Part shown: positions 24,880 to 36,119 of the stretch, in pieces
Numbering within the stretch: the first letter of the stretch is position 1
Layout: every line of letters starts with the position of its first letter
Origin: Odobenus rosmarus divergens
Lineage: Eukaryota; Chordata; Mammalia; Carnivora; Odobenidae
DNA length: 64,000 nucleotides
Direction: 5' to 3'
NCBI RefSeq assembly: GCF_000321225.1
Contig: NW_004450276.1
Span: 291,724-355,723 of the forward strand
Program-made: the position numbers and the translations under genes
Notes under the pieces: model-generated
The model's database searches: none
The model's input: only the letters and a program-made list of their open reading frames with translations
Told to the model about the DNA's origin: nothing

Positions 24880-25585
24880 ATTACCAAGAAAAGTCAGTTC
24901 TACCTCTGCACTTCCCCATCTCCTCCTTTCTGTTAACATTGTCACTGACCTGACCTATTCCTTCATTTCCTATAGTTTGTACAACTGTAATAGCTTCCTA
25001 ATTGGTTTCCCACCTCTGGCATTCAGCCTCTCCAGTCAATTTTGGTCACTGCCATGAGAGAAAGTTTCTCAAATCACATATCGTCATATCACTCTTTGAT
25101 TCCATAATCTTCTGTGACTTCCACTTGTATTCTTTCTTGGATTTCAGGGTCCCCATCATCTGATCCTAAGTGGTCATTTTATTCCTATTACTCCCTCCAC
25201 TGCCCCCCAAAGCCATGCTTAGCATCTGCCACTCCCAGAGCGTATATTGATCTTCCCTGCCACTTTGTCCTTGATCTTGATGTTCCTTCCATTGGTAGTG
25301 TCTGTCCTCCATTCCTGCCTGTAAATATCTATTTATTTATTAGGACCCAGTCCTGCATAATGTCTATCTTCAATTTTTTCCCTTGTGTAAATTTTAATAG
25401 CATTTCATTTTCCTTTATGTTCATAGCAGTTTGCACTGTATTGTAGTTATTCTATACATATTTGATTCTTTTTAGTAGATCTTAAATTTCATGAGAACAA
25501 GTAGCTTCTCTTCTTTCCAGTACCTAGTTCAGAGTTTTAAAGATAATAGGTGCTCAGAAAAGGTTTATTGTATTGGACTGAACCC
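24880..25585 (+). mobile_element. L2-like LINE 3' region
   Basis: Decayed blocks in order: 'gtaatagcttcctaattggt', 'ctctccagtcaattttggtc', 'catatcactctttgattcc', 'gatcttaaatttcatgagaa' and 'gataataggtgctcagaaaa'. The ending fits the L2 3' terminus. The upstream part may instead belong to an old L1M unit. The 110-codon frame at 25114-25446 is a by-product of this C/T-rich text. Confidence 0.6.
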
Positions 25586-26219
25586 AGAAATGCAAATTAA
25601 ATATCCTCACCTATTCAGAGGCAAAATCAAAAGAACAGAAATGACAGATACTTTTTATTTATCCTAACCCATTGCTTCTTTGCACTATTACAATTTGAAA
25701 GTATTTGTTATGCAAATTGTCCATCATTTGAGTCATAATCGTAGAACTAATTAACAATAGATAGTATTCTCATTTAGCACACTAAAATTTGTATTTGACA
25801 TTTAGATATATTAGACTATTTAGCCAATATTTCATTTAGCCTTAAGGTGAATTCAACATTCTGAATTTCAAAATGTCTACAATTTTCATAGAGTTGCTAC
25901 TATTTGGGAGCCTAGAAAAATTACACAAATGGGTGATTAGCAAATTAGCTTGGGAATTTAAAGATATATCTATTTGAGGGCTAACCATTCATGTCATTCT
26001 ACATATTGGTCAAATAAATTAATCTAGATTATGCTTTATTTGGTAATGTTAAATTACTAGGAAGGGGTATGAGCAGCTGGATATGGGAGAACAAATAATC
26101 AGGATTATATAAGAAGCTGCATAAGGAACAAGGAAGTCTGTCTTTGAACAGTTCCATCTTAGGAGATGCAATTTGGAGGTCTGAGCATGGATTGGAACAT
26201 GATGCTAGTGTTAAAATTG
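25586..26219. other. Unassigned non-coding DNA
   Basis: No repeat or coding signal recognised. Confidence 0.5.
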
Positions 26220-26350
26220 CAGCTCCAGTTCTCAGTAACTCTGACTTAGGTTTAGTCAGCCTCTCTTCAGTTCCCTTATCTGTAAAATGGGGATAGAAGT
26301 ATCTGCTGTGTAGGGGTATATAAGAATTAACTGAGCATTTAGTGTTACGA
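26220..26350 (+). mobile_element. MIR SINE fragment
   Basis: Contains the well-conserved MIR core as 'cagttcccttatctgtaaaa' followed by 'tggggatagaagtatctgct' and 'agaattaactgagcattta'. The minus-strand 110-codon frame at 26029-26361 partly reads this element backwards. Confidence 0.75.
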
Positions 26351-27091
26351 AGTGTTTGCATGTATGTTTTCTACTGCAAATATCTATTGTTAACTTAAAT
26401 ATTAAATGCATTTATTGTTTTTATTAGCTCTCTGACATTTATTTCAGCTTTTGATATGAGTGTGTTTTCTTGCTTTCAAGCTTTATGAGAAACACAGGAA
26501 TCAGTAGGGATTATTTCAACTGAATTTAGAGCTTATCTAAGAGAACTTCAAGGGTTAGGAGACCAAACAAAACAAGAAAAAAGGATTTAAAAGAAGAAAT
26601 TAGAGTAAAAGTTTAAGAGATTAAATGGGTGGATAAAGAAACCCAGCATGTATTTTAGATAAAAGCTGGAAAAGCAGCAGTGCTACTCTGCTTAGTCACT
26701 GGCTTCTGACCCCATTAGCAATAAATGTTTAATATTACTCTTATTGTTCTTATTAGTAATGAAAAATGGACAGTTTTTTTCTTTCCTATGAAGAAATGTA
26801 TTAAGCATCATCTGTGATTTCCTCTCAGGAATTATAATAACTAGAGAAATAAAGGAATGGTGATAATAGAAAAATACAGAAAATAATTTGTTACATAGAT
26901 GTCAAATATAAATAATATTTGCCATGGAAATCAATGTCGGTATCAGATAAGAGGAGTTAAATTTCAACTCCTATCTTTCAGTTGCACAATATAAGATCTA
27001 GGAACTTTTAAGGGAGAACTATAGAGAAATCTGGAGAATATCAAACAAATGAGAGATTATGGTTCAAATATGTTCATTTACTCCTATTCTA
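26351..27091. other. Unassigned non-coding DNA
   Basis: Purine-rich near 26560-26640. Nothing assigned. Confidence 0.5.
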
Positions 27092-27225
27092 AAATTGAAG
27101 TATAGTTGACATACAATAGTATATTAGTTTCAGGTGTACAATATAGTGACTCAACATTTATATACTTTACAAAATGATCTCCACAATAAGTCTAAATACC
27201 TTTGTTCATTCGCTTTTGATCATTA
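27092..27225 (-). mobile_element. Old L1 3' end fragment, antisense
   Basis: Reads 'attgaagtatagttgacata', 'gtatattagtttcaggtgta' and 'aaatgatctccacaataagt', which is the antisense 3' UTR of L1MA/L1MB-age elements. No TSD could be defined. Confidence 0.8.
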
Positions 27226-29019
27226 TTGATTTTAAAGGATTAAAGATTTCAAAAAATGTGATTTTCTATAGTTAATTTAAGCCTAGAGGCAAATTTGTAA
27301 TACATTTATAGTAACTATAGGAATTTATGTTATCTATAATCAATATACTATATCCATATATCTACCATTATCTATATCATCTATATCTATATATTTAGTC
27401 CTACTTCATGTTATCTTCCAATCTTTATTTTTCCTTGCCTTTATTTCCTCATCCATTTTTTAATTTTGTTACTCTATAACTGTGAAAGCATCCTTAATCA
27501 TTTAAAAAATGAAGTAGAATATCAAAAAGACACATAAACACAAAGGGGTAAATAAGGCCTCAGTAATCATTTGCCTTATTGCTTTTTACTGCTTTGGACA
27601 TGAGCAGCCATGTTGGGTCTAATAAGTACAATTAGAATTATGGCAGAGATTTTAATTTCTAGTATTAATGGGAAATCATTGGAAGGTAAACTGTTCTTTC
27701 CTTCTTTCCTTGTTTTTCCCTGAAAAGGGGGGTTTTCGTTTTCTGGAATTCTATTTCATTCCTTCTTAAGACCTATAAGACCTTACTCATCAATAGTAAT
27801 TAAAATCTTAGTCTACTTTTGCTTATTTTAAACCACCTGATATTTTATTGTTGGTATTTATCACATGGTTCCTTGATTTATTTTTTACTTAATCCTGAGG
27901 GATGGAGAAGCCCATTAGATAGTAACTAATGATCAAGGACTTTTTCCTTTTCATGTAAATCAAAGAAAATTTTATTCTCGATTTCAGTATCTTAAGTTTT
28001 CATTAACTTCCACACATTAATGTACTCCAATTAGGTTCTCAGATTTTATTTTTAATGTCATGCCATAGAGACAGATAAAATGTGCCAAACTCATGATCAT
28101 CTTGGCAGGGTTGTTAAATCAATACTTTTAATTTTCTCATGTAGGATGTACTTTCTTTTATAACTAATAGTCATGGTAGCTTTTGAGGTTTTTGAATCTG
28201 GATGTTCTTCTAGCACTTGCCAAGTAATTTTATATGGTCAGAATAACCTGTAGACCGCATTCAGTCCTTTATTTCTATATAAATTCATGATTTGAACTTT
28301 TGTTTTTTTTCTAATTCTACTTTAATCACTATTTCTGTAACAACACTCTAAGATGTTAATTTAAAAAAATAGATTCAGAATTATATTCAGAAATTAAACC
28401 ACTAGAGACTACGGGTATCTATTAAGATTTTGTGAGCTCAAATGAAGGCTGTCATCTTTCTGTGCGCCACTATATCTCTGAGGACTTAATAGCAGTCATT
28501 TTAACATACCTATTGTATGTCAACATTTTCAACAAAAAAGTACTGCATACTTTTGAAAAATCTATTTTTCGTGAAAGGTATATTAGTGTGTAAAATTTAT
28601 AGATGAGAATGATGTCAGTATTTTGAATAAAAATGCCTTAGAGTTTATTCCCTCTAAAATTTAAATGTAGAATGAAATGGTGTTTCTAACAGATTGCAAG
28701 AATGGAAGCACTGGGAAGGAAGTGGCTTAAGCTAGGATTTTTTCAAAAGCAATAGTGGAAACAAATGTTACCTTTTGAGTAGGCTCAGTCATGATAGCTA
28801 TCTCTGATGTACTATGCTCATTTTAGGAGTTGTCTTCTCAGTTGCCTGCTTATCAAGAACTGTAAATAAAAGGGAAAGATAAACCTTGTATGTACCAGTG
28901 TCTCATTTTTCTCAATCAAGCTATACTTTACAGTGAATCAGAAACACTAACTACTTTCCAGTACATACTGTAGTCTTATTTTTCTGTTCATAGTCCCTTT
29001 AATCTTTAAAAAAATTTAT
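27226..29019. other. Unassigned AT-rich non-coding DNA
   Basis: About 1.8 kb with no recognised repeats beyond short AT-rich runs (for example 'atctatatcatctatatcta' near 27370). Confidence 0.5.
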
Positions 29020-29270
29020 TTTCAAACATTTTCACATTCATTCTTATTTGATTTTCACCAAAAGCTATAAGATAGGTAAGGTGGTATTATTACCCCCATT
29101 TTACAGATAACCAAAAAACAACAACGAAAACAAACAAAACAAAACAAAACCACACACAAAAATCCCAAAACCTGAGATGTTGAACTATGTCTAAGTCTCA
29201 CTGGAAGACCATAAAATAGCTTCTAGGAGAGAACCTGGGTATCCTGAATCATGACTTAATCTCATTTCAG
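29020..29270 (-). mobile_element. MIR SINE, antisense, split by A-rich DNA
   Basis: Antisense MIR blocks: 'attattacccccattttaca' and, further on, 'gagagaacctgggtatcctg'. Between them lies an A/C-rich simple stretch, which explains the interruption. Confidence 0.7.
29109..29168. repeat. A-rich simple repeat, (AAC)n/(AAAAC)n
   Basis: Runs of aac, aaaac and cacaca units about 60 bases long, expanded inside a MIR. Confidence 0.9.
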
Positions 29271-29767
29271 AAAACATGAAAATTCTTGATCTTGGCTAGA
29301 GGAGTTTTCCTCCCTTGCCTTTCCCTTTTACTTTTTTTACTAGGGTCTCCCCTGCCTTCAAATGGTCCTCCTTTGCCTCAGACCCCCTGGTAAACACATG
29401 TTGCACTAAATCCCTCCTCTTCTAGGAAGCACTGTGAATCTGCTAGGAATTGCCTTCTGCAAGCAACAGAGAAATGACTAACAGCTTAAACTCCTAAGGT
29501 TTCTTATGATGAATTCTGCCCATAGGAATCAGAGCAACTTCCCAGAAAGGGTTATATTTAAGTTAGGACTAGATTGATAACAAAGAAATTTTTCATGCTG
29601 ACAGAGGGATCAGGGGAAGTCATCCCCATGTGTTCTGAATTGTGATGGAATCACATTAAGAAAGAAATGAACAAACTGGAAATCGTTCAGACTGTTACAG
29701 AGGCTCTGTAAGGGTAATGGAGATCCAGGTACCTTTCATCATTCTGACCCAGAGTTGTTAGTACATA
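29271..29767. other. Unassigned stretch
   Basis: Somewhat more GC-balanced, with a pyrimidine-rich part at 29305-29350. No family or gene recognised. Confidence 0.45.
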
Positions 29768-29772
29768 ACTTC

Positions 29773-30179
29773 TGTTATGGTCTGAATTCTGTCCCCTCAA
29801 ATTGATATGTTGAAGCCTTAACCTATAGTCCCTCAGCATATGACTGTATTTGGAGATAGGGCCCTTAAAGAGGTGATTTAATTAAAATGAGGCCATTAAG
29901 GTGGGCCTTAATACAATCTGACTGGTATATTTATAATAAGAGGAAATTTGCACACAAAAAGAGACACCAGGGATGTGCATGCACAGAGGAAAGACCACGT
30001 GAGGTCACAGCAAGAAGGCATTTTCAAGACAAGAGAGAAGACCCCAAAGAAACCAAATTTGCCAACCCCTTGATCTTGGACTTCCAGCCTACAGAACTGT
30101 GAAAAAAATTATCTTCTGTTGTTTAAGTTACCTAGTCTGTGGGATTTTGTCATCGTGGCAATCCAAGCAGATTAATACA
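29773..30179 (+). mobile_element. MaLR solo LTR (MLT1/MST type)
   Basis: Starts 'tgttatggtctgaattctgt' and proceeds through 'aaattgatatgttgaagcct', 'gtgaggtcacagcaagaagg', 'ccttgatcttggacttccag' and 'cctacagaactgtgaaaaaa' to 'gcagattaataca'. This is the full order of a MaLR LTR (endogenous retrovirus-like, non-autonomous). It has a 5-base duplication acttc/gcttc at 29768-29772 and 30180-30184. No internal region is present, so it is a solo LTR left by recombination. The plus frame at 29887-30102 is non-functional. Confidence 0.93.
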
Positions 30180-30451
30180 GCTTCTATATTTAAGGCTGCG
30201 TCTTAGTACAATATGACTGCTGAAACTCTAGCCATCAGTTTATTGTCTGTAAAAGAAGGTTGGAGGAATGGGGAAAATTGCCAGCTGTCTCTCCCCTTTT
30301 GGAGCCTTTTCCAATAACAGCCAGTTAGAGCAATTTGCCTCTCATTGGCCAGAACTTAGTCACATGGGAGTCATATGTCTGCAAGGAAGGTTGGAAAATA
30401 TGGTTATTAGCTGTGTACATTGCCACCTTGACTATCTTGGGGTTCTGTTTT

Positions 30452-30540
30452 TTGTTTTTTTTTTTTAATTGAGGTAAAATTGGCATATAACATATATAAG
30501 TTTCAGGTGTACAACATTATAATTCACCACAAAGTGATCA
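30452..30540 (-). mobile_element. Old L1 3' end, antisense
   Basis: 'tttttaattgaggtaaaatt', 'agtttcaggtgtacaacatt' and 'ataattcaccacaaagtgat' are antisense L1 3' UTR. The text is cut at 30540 by an LTR and appears to resume after 31109 ('cacc'), so both parts were once one element. Confidence 0.85.
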
Positions 30541-31109
30541 TTAGGCTGGCATCCATCTTGTCAGTTCAGATGAAAGAATGAACACTAGAGGTTATATGGC
30601 TCCCAGGCACAGCTGGACTGGCCAAGGAACATGTCGGCATAGGCTCAAGAGATAGAAATCCTTGCTTATCATTCAAAGGAACATGTAGGAAAGCAACCCT
30701 ACTAGCTTACAAGTAGTTAATCAGCACTATCCTAAAAATATAATCATTAGATGTGCCTAATGAAATCTGCAAAATAAAGATATTTTTCAGATTTTAAGTG
30801 TCTTGAGATGGAACAGACTTCTGTGGAACCAGACCACGTGGCACCAAAAGGTTTTAAGTAACATCTGCTAACGTGATCTCATGGGCCTCCAGTCAAAAGG
30901 TTCCACCTTCTCAGGAAACTCCTGCCCCACATTTTGACTTTTAAAAATCCTCACTTGTAAGCCATTGGGGAGTTTGGGACTTTTGAGCTCCCTGTAATGC
31001 TGGGTGGCACCACACCAATGAATAGCCTATCTTTCTTCTCTGCATAAGCTCTGGGTTGGTTTTTATTGGCTTACTGCACATTGGACAGACAAATTTTTGT
31101 TTGGTTACA
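30541..31109 (+). mobile_element. Solo LTR of a class I (ERV1-like) endogenous retrovirus
   Basis: About 569 bases inserted in an old L1. The 4 bases atca flank it (30537-30540 and 31110-31113), and joining the flanks restores L1-like 'gatcacc', so the ends are well supported. The right end 'tttgtttggttaca', with the preceding 'attggcttactgcacattgg', has the layout of a gammaretrovirus-like U5. The left end reads TT where TG is expected, presumably a mutation. No internal viral genes remain. The family name is not determined. Confidence 0.75.
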
Positions 31110-31385
31110 ATCACCTTTAAAATTTGAATTGCCCTTTATCACCATACAATTGACCCCTTTACCCATTTGAGATGATCATATGATTTTATGCTTCATTTTG
31201 TTATTTTGATGTATCATGTTGCTTGATTTGTGGTTGTTGAACTATCCTTCCATCCCTACAATAAATTCCACTTGATCATGGTGTATGATCCTTTTAATGT
31301 ATTCTTGAATTTGTTTTGCTAATATTTTGTTGAGATTTTTTGCATCAGTGTTCATCAACAGATACTGCCCGTAATTATTTTTTCT

Positions 31386-31577
31386 TTTTTTTTAAGATTT
31401 TATTTATTTGAGAGAGAGAGAGCTTGAGAGAGAGATCACAAGCAGGGAGGGTGGGTAGAGGGAGAAGCAGACACCCCGCTGATCTGGGAACCTTATTTGG
31501 GACTTGATCCTAGGACCCTGGGATTATAACCTAAGCAGAAAGCAGAAGCTTAAGCAGCTGAGCCACCCAGGTGCCCT
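31386..31577 (-). mobile_element. CAN-SINE inside old L1, antisense
   Basis: Antisense head 'gagccacccaggtgccct' at the right, and poly-T and 'aagattttatttatttgaga' at the left. Target-site duplication gtaattattttttct (31371-31385) against gtaattatctttttct from 31578. Confidence 0.94.
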
Positions 31578-31780
31578 GTAATTATCTTTTTCTGTGGTAT
31601 CTTTCTCTGGTTTTGGTATCAGGTTAATACTGGACTCATAAAATGAATTTGGAAGTGTTACCTCCTCTCCAACTTTTTGAAGATCTTGAGAAGAATATAT
31701 ATTAAATCTTTGAATGTTTAGTAGAATTTGCCAGTGAAGCCATCTGGTTCTGGACTTCTGTTTGTTGGGAGGGTCTTTTG

Positions 31781-31993
31781 GTTTTTTTTGTGTGTGTGGT
31801 TTTTTTTTTTTAAGATTTAATTATTTATTTGAGAGAGAGTGTGTGCAAGTGGTGGGAGGTTCAGAGGGAGAGAAGCAGACTCCTTGTTGAGTGTGGAGCC
31901 CAAAACGGGGCTTGATCTCATTACCCTGAGATCATGACCAGAGCTGAAATCAAGAGTTGGTTGCTTAACTGACTGATTCACCCAGGTGCCCCT
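31781..31993 (-). mobile_element. CAN-SINE inside old L1, antisense
   Basis: Antisense copy ending 'gattcacccaggtgcccc', with 'gagcccaaaacggggcttga' in the middle. Flanked by ttgggagggtcttttg (31765-31780) and ttgggaaggtttttg (31995-32009). Confidence 0.93.
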
Positions 31994-33043
31994 CTTGGGA
32001 AGGTTTTTGAGTAGTGACTCATTCTCCTTACTAATAAATGGTCTACTCAAGTTTTCTTTTTCTTCTTGATTCAGTCTCAGAAGATTGTACATTTCTAGGA
32101 ATTTATCCATTTCTCCTAGGTTATCCATTTTATTAATTTATAATGGTTCATTGTAGTCACTTATGATCCTTTGTATTTCTTTGGCATCAATTGTAACTTC
32201 TCTTTCATATATGATTTTGTTTATTAGAGCCCTCTTTCTTTTTTTTTTGGTTACTTTACATAAAAGTTTATTAATTTTGCTTATCCTTTCAAAGAACCAG
32301 CTCTTAGTTTCATTGACCTTTCCAACTTTTTAAGTCTCTATTTCATTTGTTTCTGTTCTGGTTTTTATTACTCCTTCTTTCTACTGACTTTCAGCTTTGT
32401 TCTTCTTTTTCCAGACCCTTTAGATGTAAGATTAGATTTTTTATTTGAGAATTTTCTTGTTTCTTAAGGTAGACCTGTATTGCCATGATTTTCCCTCTTA
32501 GAAGCACTTTTGCAGCATCCCAAAGATTTTGGTATGCCACATTTCTATTTTCATTTGTCTCTAGGTATTTTTTAAATTTATTTGATTTCTTTGGTGACCT
32601 GTTGGTTGCTCAGTAGCATTTTATTTAATTTTCATATTTTTGAGTTTTTCCAGTTTTCTTCTTCTAATTGATTTCTAGTTTTATATCATGTGGTCAGAGA
32701 AAATATAATATGATCTCAATCTTTTTTAATTTGTTGAGACTCTTTTGTGGTCTAATGTGATCTATCCTGGAGAATATTCCATGTGCACTTGAGAAGAATG
32801 TGTATTCTGGTGTTTTTTGTTGAAATGTTCTGTATGGATCTATTAAGTCTGGTCTAATGTGTCACTTAAGGTCAAGATTTCCTTATTAATTTTATTTTTT
32901 GATGATCTATCTGTTGATGTAACTGGGATGTTAAAATCCCCCCACTATCATTGTATTGCTGTTAATATCTCCCTTTAGGTCCATTAATATTTGCTTTATA
33001 TATCTTGGTGCTCCTATGTTGGGTTCACCCATATTTATAAATG

Positions 33044-33313
33044 TTATGTCTTATTGTTGGATTTACCTTTTACCATTATGTAATGCCCTTTTTTGTCTGT
33101 TTTGTTTGCTATGAGTATAGCCTCACCAGCTTTCTCTTTATTTTCATTTGCATGGAGTATCTTTCTGCATCCCTTTACTTTCAGTCTGTGTGTGTTCACA
33201 CAGCATATAGATGGATCTTGTTTTTTCATCCATTCAGCCACTTTGTCTTTTGATAGAGATTTTTGTCCATGTACATTTAAACTAATTATTGATAGGTATG
33301 TATTTATTGCCAT
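33044..33313 (-). pseudogene. L1 ORF2 N-terminal (endonuclease) remnant
   Basis: An open minus-strand frame of 89 codons reads 'INTYLSIISLNVHGQ', then 'VAEWMKKQDPSICCV' and 'GHYIMVKG'. This is the start of ORF2p, the apurinic-like endonuclease that nicks target DNA. The asparagine of the 'LNV.G' motif is kept, but the catalytic glutamate expected in the 'QETH' motif is replaced (the frame reads 'VNTHRLK'). The frame then ends, leaving roughly the first third of the domain. Non-functional fossil. Confidence 0.92.
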
Positions 33314-33437
33314 TGTGTTAACTGTTTTGTGAATGTTTTTATAGTCCTTCTTGTTCTGTTCTTTGTCTCTTTCTTTATTCCTTTGTGGTTTGATGGCTTT
33401 CTTTAGAATTGTATTTAGATTCCTTTCTCATTTTCTT

Positions 33438-33475
33438 TGTGTGTGTGTGTCTGTGTGTGTGTGTGTGTGTGTGTA
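33438..33475. repeat. (GT)n microsatellite
   Basis: About 18 GT units with one C interruption, lying between the ORF2 and ORF1 remnants of the old L1. Probably polymorphic. Confidence 0.95.
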
Positions 33476-33732
33476 TTTGCCCTAAGTCTTTATTGTGTTT
33501 GCTGTGAGACTTACATATAACTTTTCACATATATAATATCTGTTCTGACAACTTAAACTTTGAACAAATTCCAAAGTTTTACATTCCTCCTGACATTTTA
33601 TATTTTTGATGTCACATTTTATGACTTTTTATTTTTAGCCAGTTATAGTAGTTTTAGTTAATTTTACTATTTTTGTTTTTTAAACTTCATATTTTATAAC
33701 TGATTGATTTTCTCCCTTTACTATATATTTAC

Positions 33733-33935
33733 TTTTTTTTTTTTTTTTAGAGAAAGAGAGGAAGAGAGAGTGAGCACACGTGAGGGGGCAGAGGGAGAGG
33801 GAGAGAGAGAATCTTAAGCATGCTCTATGCCCAGCAGAGAGCCAGATGCAGGGCTTGGTATCATGACCCTGAAAACTTGACCTGAGTTAAAATCAAGAGT
33901 CGGACGCTTAACCAACTGAACCACCGAGGCACCCC
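33733..33935 (-). mobile_element. CAN-SINE inside old L1, antisense
   Basis: Long T run at the left and 'gaaccaccgaggcacccc' at the right. Short duplication tatatttac at 33724-33732 and 33936-33944. Confidence 0.92.
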
Positions 33936-34605
33936 TATATTTACCTTTCTAGTGAGAATTTTACTTTCATCTGTTCATATGCTTTCTTGCTACTAGTGCC
34001 ATTTCTTTTCCATTTAGAGAAGTCCCTTTAACACTTCTTGTAAGGCTGGTTTGGTGATGAACTCCTTTAGCTTTTGCTTATCTGGAAAATTCTTAATTTC
34101 TCCTTTAATTCTGAGTTATAACCCTACGAGATAGATAATTCTTGGTTGGATTTTTTTTTTTTTTCTTTTCGGCACTTTGAATACTTGTGCCACTTTCTTC
34201 TGGCTTCCAAAGTTTCTGCTGAAACATCTGCTGATAGCCTTATGAGGTTTCCATTGAGTTGTTTTTCTTTTGCTGCTTTTAAGATCCTCTATCTTCAATT
34301 TTTACCATTTTAATTTTAATCTGTATAAGTGTGGATTTCTTTGGGTTCATCTTTTTTTTTTGAAGCTCTCCGGAATTCCTGGACATATATGTCTATTTCC
34401 TTCCCCAGATTAGTGAAGTTTTCAGTCATTATTTCTTCAAATAAATTTTATGATCCTCTCTGTCTCTTCTCTAGCTAGGATTCCTATAAGGTGAATGTTA
34501 TTTCACTTGTTGCCCTAAATGTCTCTTAAGTTATCTTCATTGTTATTATTTTTTTCTTTCTGCTCTGCTTGGGTGAATTCCATTGCTTTCTCTTTTACCT
34601 TGATG

Positions 34606-35305
34606 ATTCAGTGTGGAGGGTGGAGGGCTGGTACATGGCCCATCTGGGACACATCACTGCATTATGGCATGGTGTTGGGCACATAACTCCATTAATCTTG
34701 AAGAGTGTGAAGAGAATATATGGTGGCTAAAAATAATTAGGTTTAATCCAGAAGACATATTTTATAGCAAAATGTCAGTAGAAAGTACAGGCTATGAGGA
34801 AAAGCTAAGGGTTTTTCTCTTTATGTTGGCAATTAGATTTTAAGAGATTCAACTGCATATTTAGTAAATCAAGAATAACACCACAGAATTAGATTCTCTG
34901 AAGTACTGTTGCTTTGATTTTGATATAATGCTCCGACACTCTAAAACTTCTGTTCATTTTATCCTGGATTTCCCCTTATAGAAGTAACACAACAGGGTGT
35001 TATATGTATAAGACTACAGATTATAGTTGCAGACACATAATCTAGGATATTACGATATTCTTAGATAAATGTTTTAAAGCCCATATTGTTCTGAAATTGT
35101 TTTGTTTTGGTGATGTTGGCTGAAGGGTGGTGTGAATTCCACACACAGCAAAAGGAAATTCTAAAATCAGCCAATCAACAAAAAAATGAATACTGTCTTC
35201 TTTCTCTAAGTATGGGGAAAGAGTGGGAGGTTTTTTGTTTTTTTTGGTTTTTTTTGGTTTCTTTCTGGAGTTTATCTTTCAGTAAATCTGCATGATATTT
35301 TAAAC
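34606..35305. other. Unassigned stretch with a T/G-rich run
   Basis: Holds repeated T-runs separated by GG at 35231-35262. The plus-strand frame at 34613-34843 has no recognisable domain. Confidence 0.5.
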
Positions 35306-35480
35306 CAGTGGTTTTCAAAGTGTGGTTACCAAATTAACATCACCTGGACAATTGATAAAAATGCAAATGATCAGGCCTCACCCCAGAGTCAAAAACTTGG
35401 AAATAGGAGGTTCAGTCACCTACATTTTATCCAGCCATTCAGGTGATTTTTTATGAATGATAAAATTTGAGAGCACCAGT
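35306..35480 (+). mobile_element. MER5A-type hAT (Charlie) DNA transposon
   Basis: Left end 'cagtggttttcaaagtgtgg', middle 'atgcaaatgatcaggcctca' and 'accccagagtc', and right end 'aatttgagagcaccagt', which mirror the MER5A terminal inverted repeats (cagtggttctcaa ... ttgagaaccactg). Non-autonomous and long inactive. Confidence 0.88.
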
Positions 35481-36119
35481 TTAGACCACTGATTTGGCTA
35501 GCAAATGTGGCCTTAAAGGCTTTAATCAAGTCAAACTTTGCATTTTTTTCTTGCATTCAATGATTTTATTTGCTTTTATAAATCAGTAACATTTTGAAAA
35601 GTAGTGTTGCTAGTACTGCAGCTTTTGATTTGGTACAAATTTTATTTTAATTTGTTCAAAATAATGCACTACCATATACAACTTTAGAAGAAAATCATAT
35701 ATTGTTTTCCTCTTAAAGCTTTTATTCATTTTAAGATGAGCAATGTGAATTAGACTCTGATTAAAACCTTAAGGAAATTAACAGGATTTAGATGTTATAA
35801 TCATCTCAGGCCTATTATGTTTTTTTTAAACCTCATGTAATATCTCTATTAATCATATTTTAATATATCCATTAATTATTATTTACAGAGTAGAAAGGTT
35901 TATCTATGTAGTTGTAAGGTCAACAACAAAAATTAAAGGATGCCAAAGGAATGTGATTGACCATATAAATGATTGATGCTTTGAGTAATTAATGTATCCT
36001 GCTTTGAAAAATAATACTTGCCTCTGAAATACCACATAGAATAGTCATTCGTATATCAAATCTATATCATATATAATATGTATATATAAAATGTCTACTA
36101 AAGATATGTGATGGGATGG
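35481..36119. other. Unassigned AT-rich non-coding DNA
   Basis: No repeat or gene recognised. An AT-rich 'atatcatatataatatgtat' run lies near 36065. Confidence 0.5.

Larger units (their letters stand above)
31110..34605 (-). mobile_element. Old L1 body (ORF2 to ORF1), antisense, interrupted by three SINEs
   Basis: On the minus strand the order is ORF1-like region (about 33,940-34,605), inter-ORF part, ORF2 start with endonuclease (33,044-33,313) and on into the reverse transcriptase to about 31,170. The ORF2 C-terminus and most of the 3' UTR are missing between here and the 3' piece at 30452, so the copy has a large internal deletion as well as the ERV LTR. All reading frames are broken. Divergence and three nested SINEs indicate an old copy (L1MA/L1MB age, inferred). 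Confidence 0.92.

Noticed and set aside
25114..25446. 110-codon plus-strand open frame
   Set aside because: It lies in C/T-rich L2-like 3' sequence, has no recognisable domain and no start or splice context. A chance frame is the simpler reading.
26029..26361. 110-codon minus-strand open frame
   Set aside because: Partly the reverse of a MIR, with no domain-like composition. Not supported as a gene.
29887..30102. 71-codon plus-strand frame
   Set aside because: Entirely inside a MaLR LTR. Long terminal repeats of this class do not encode protein.
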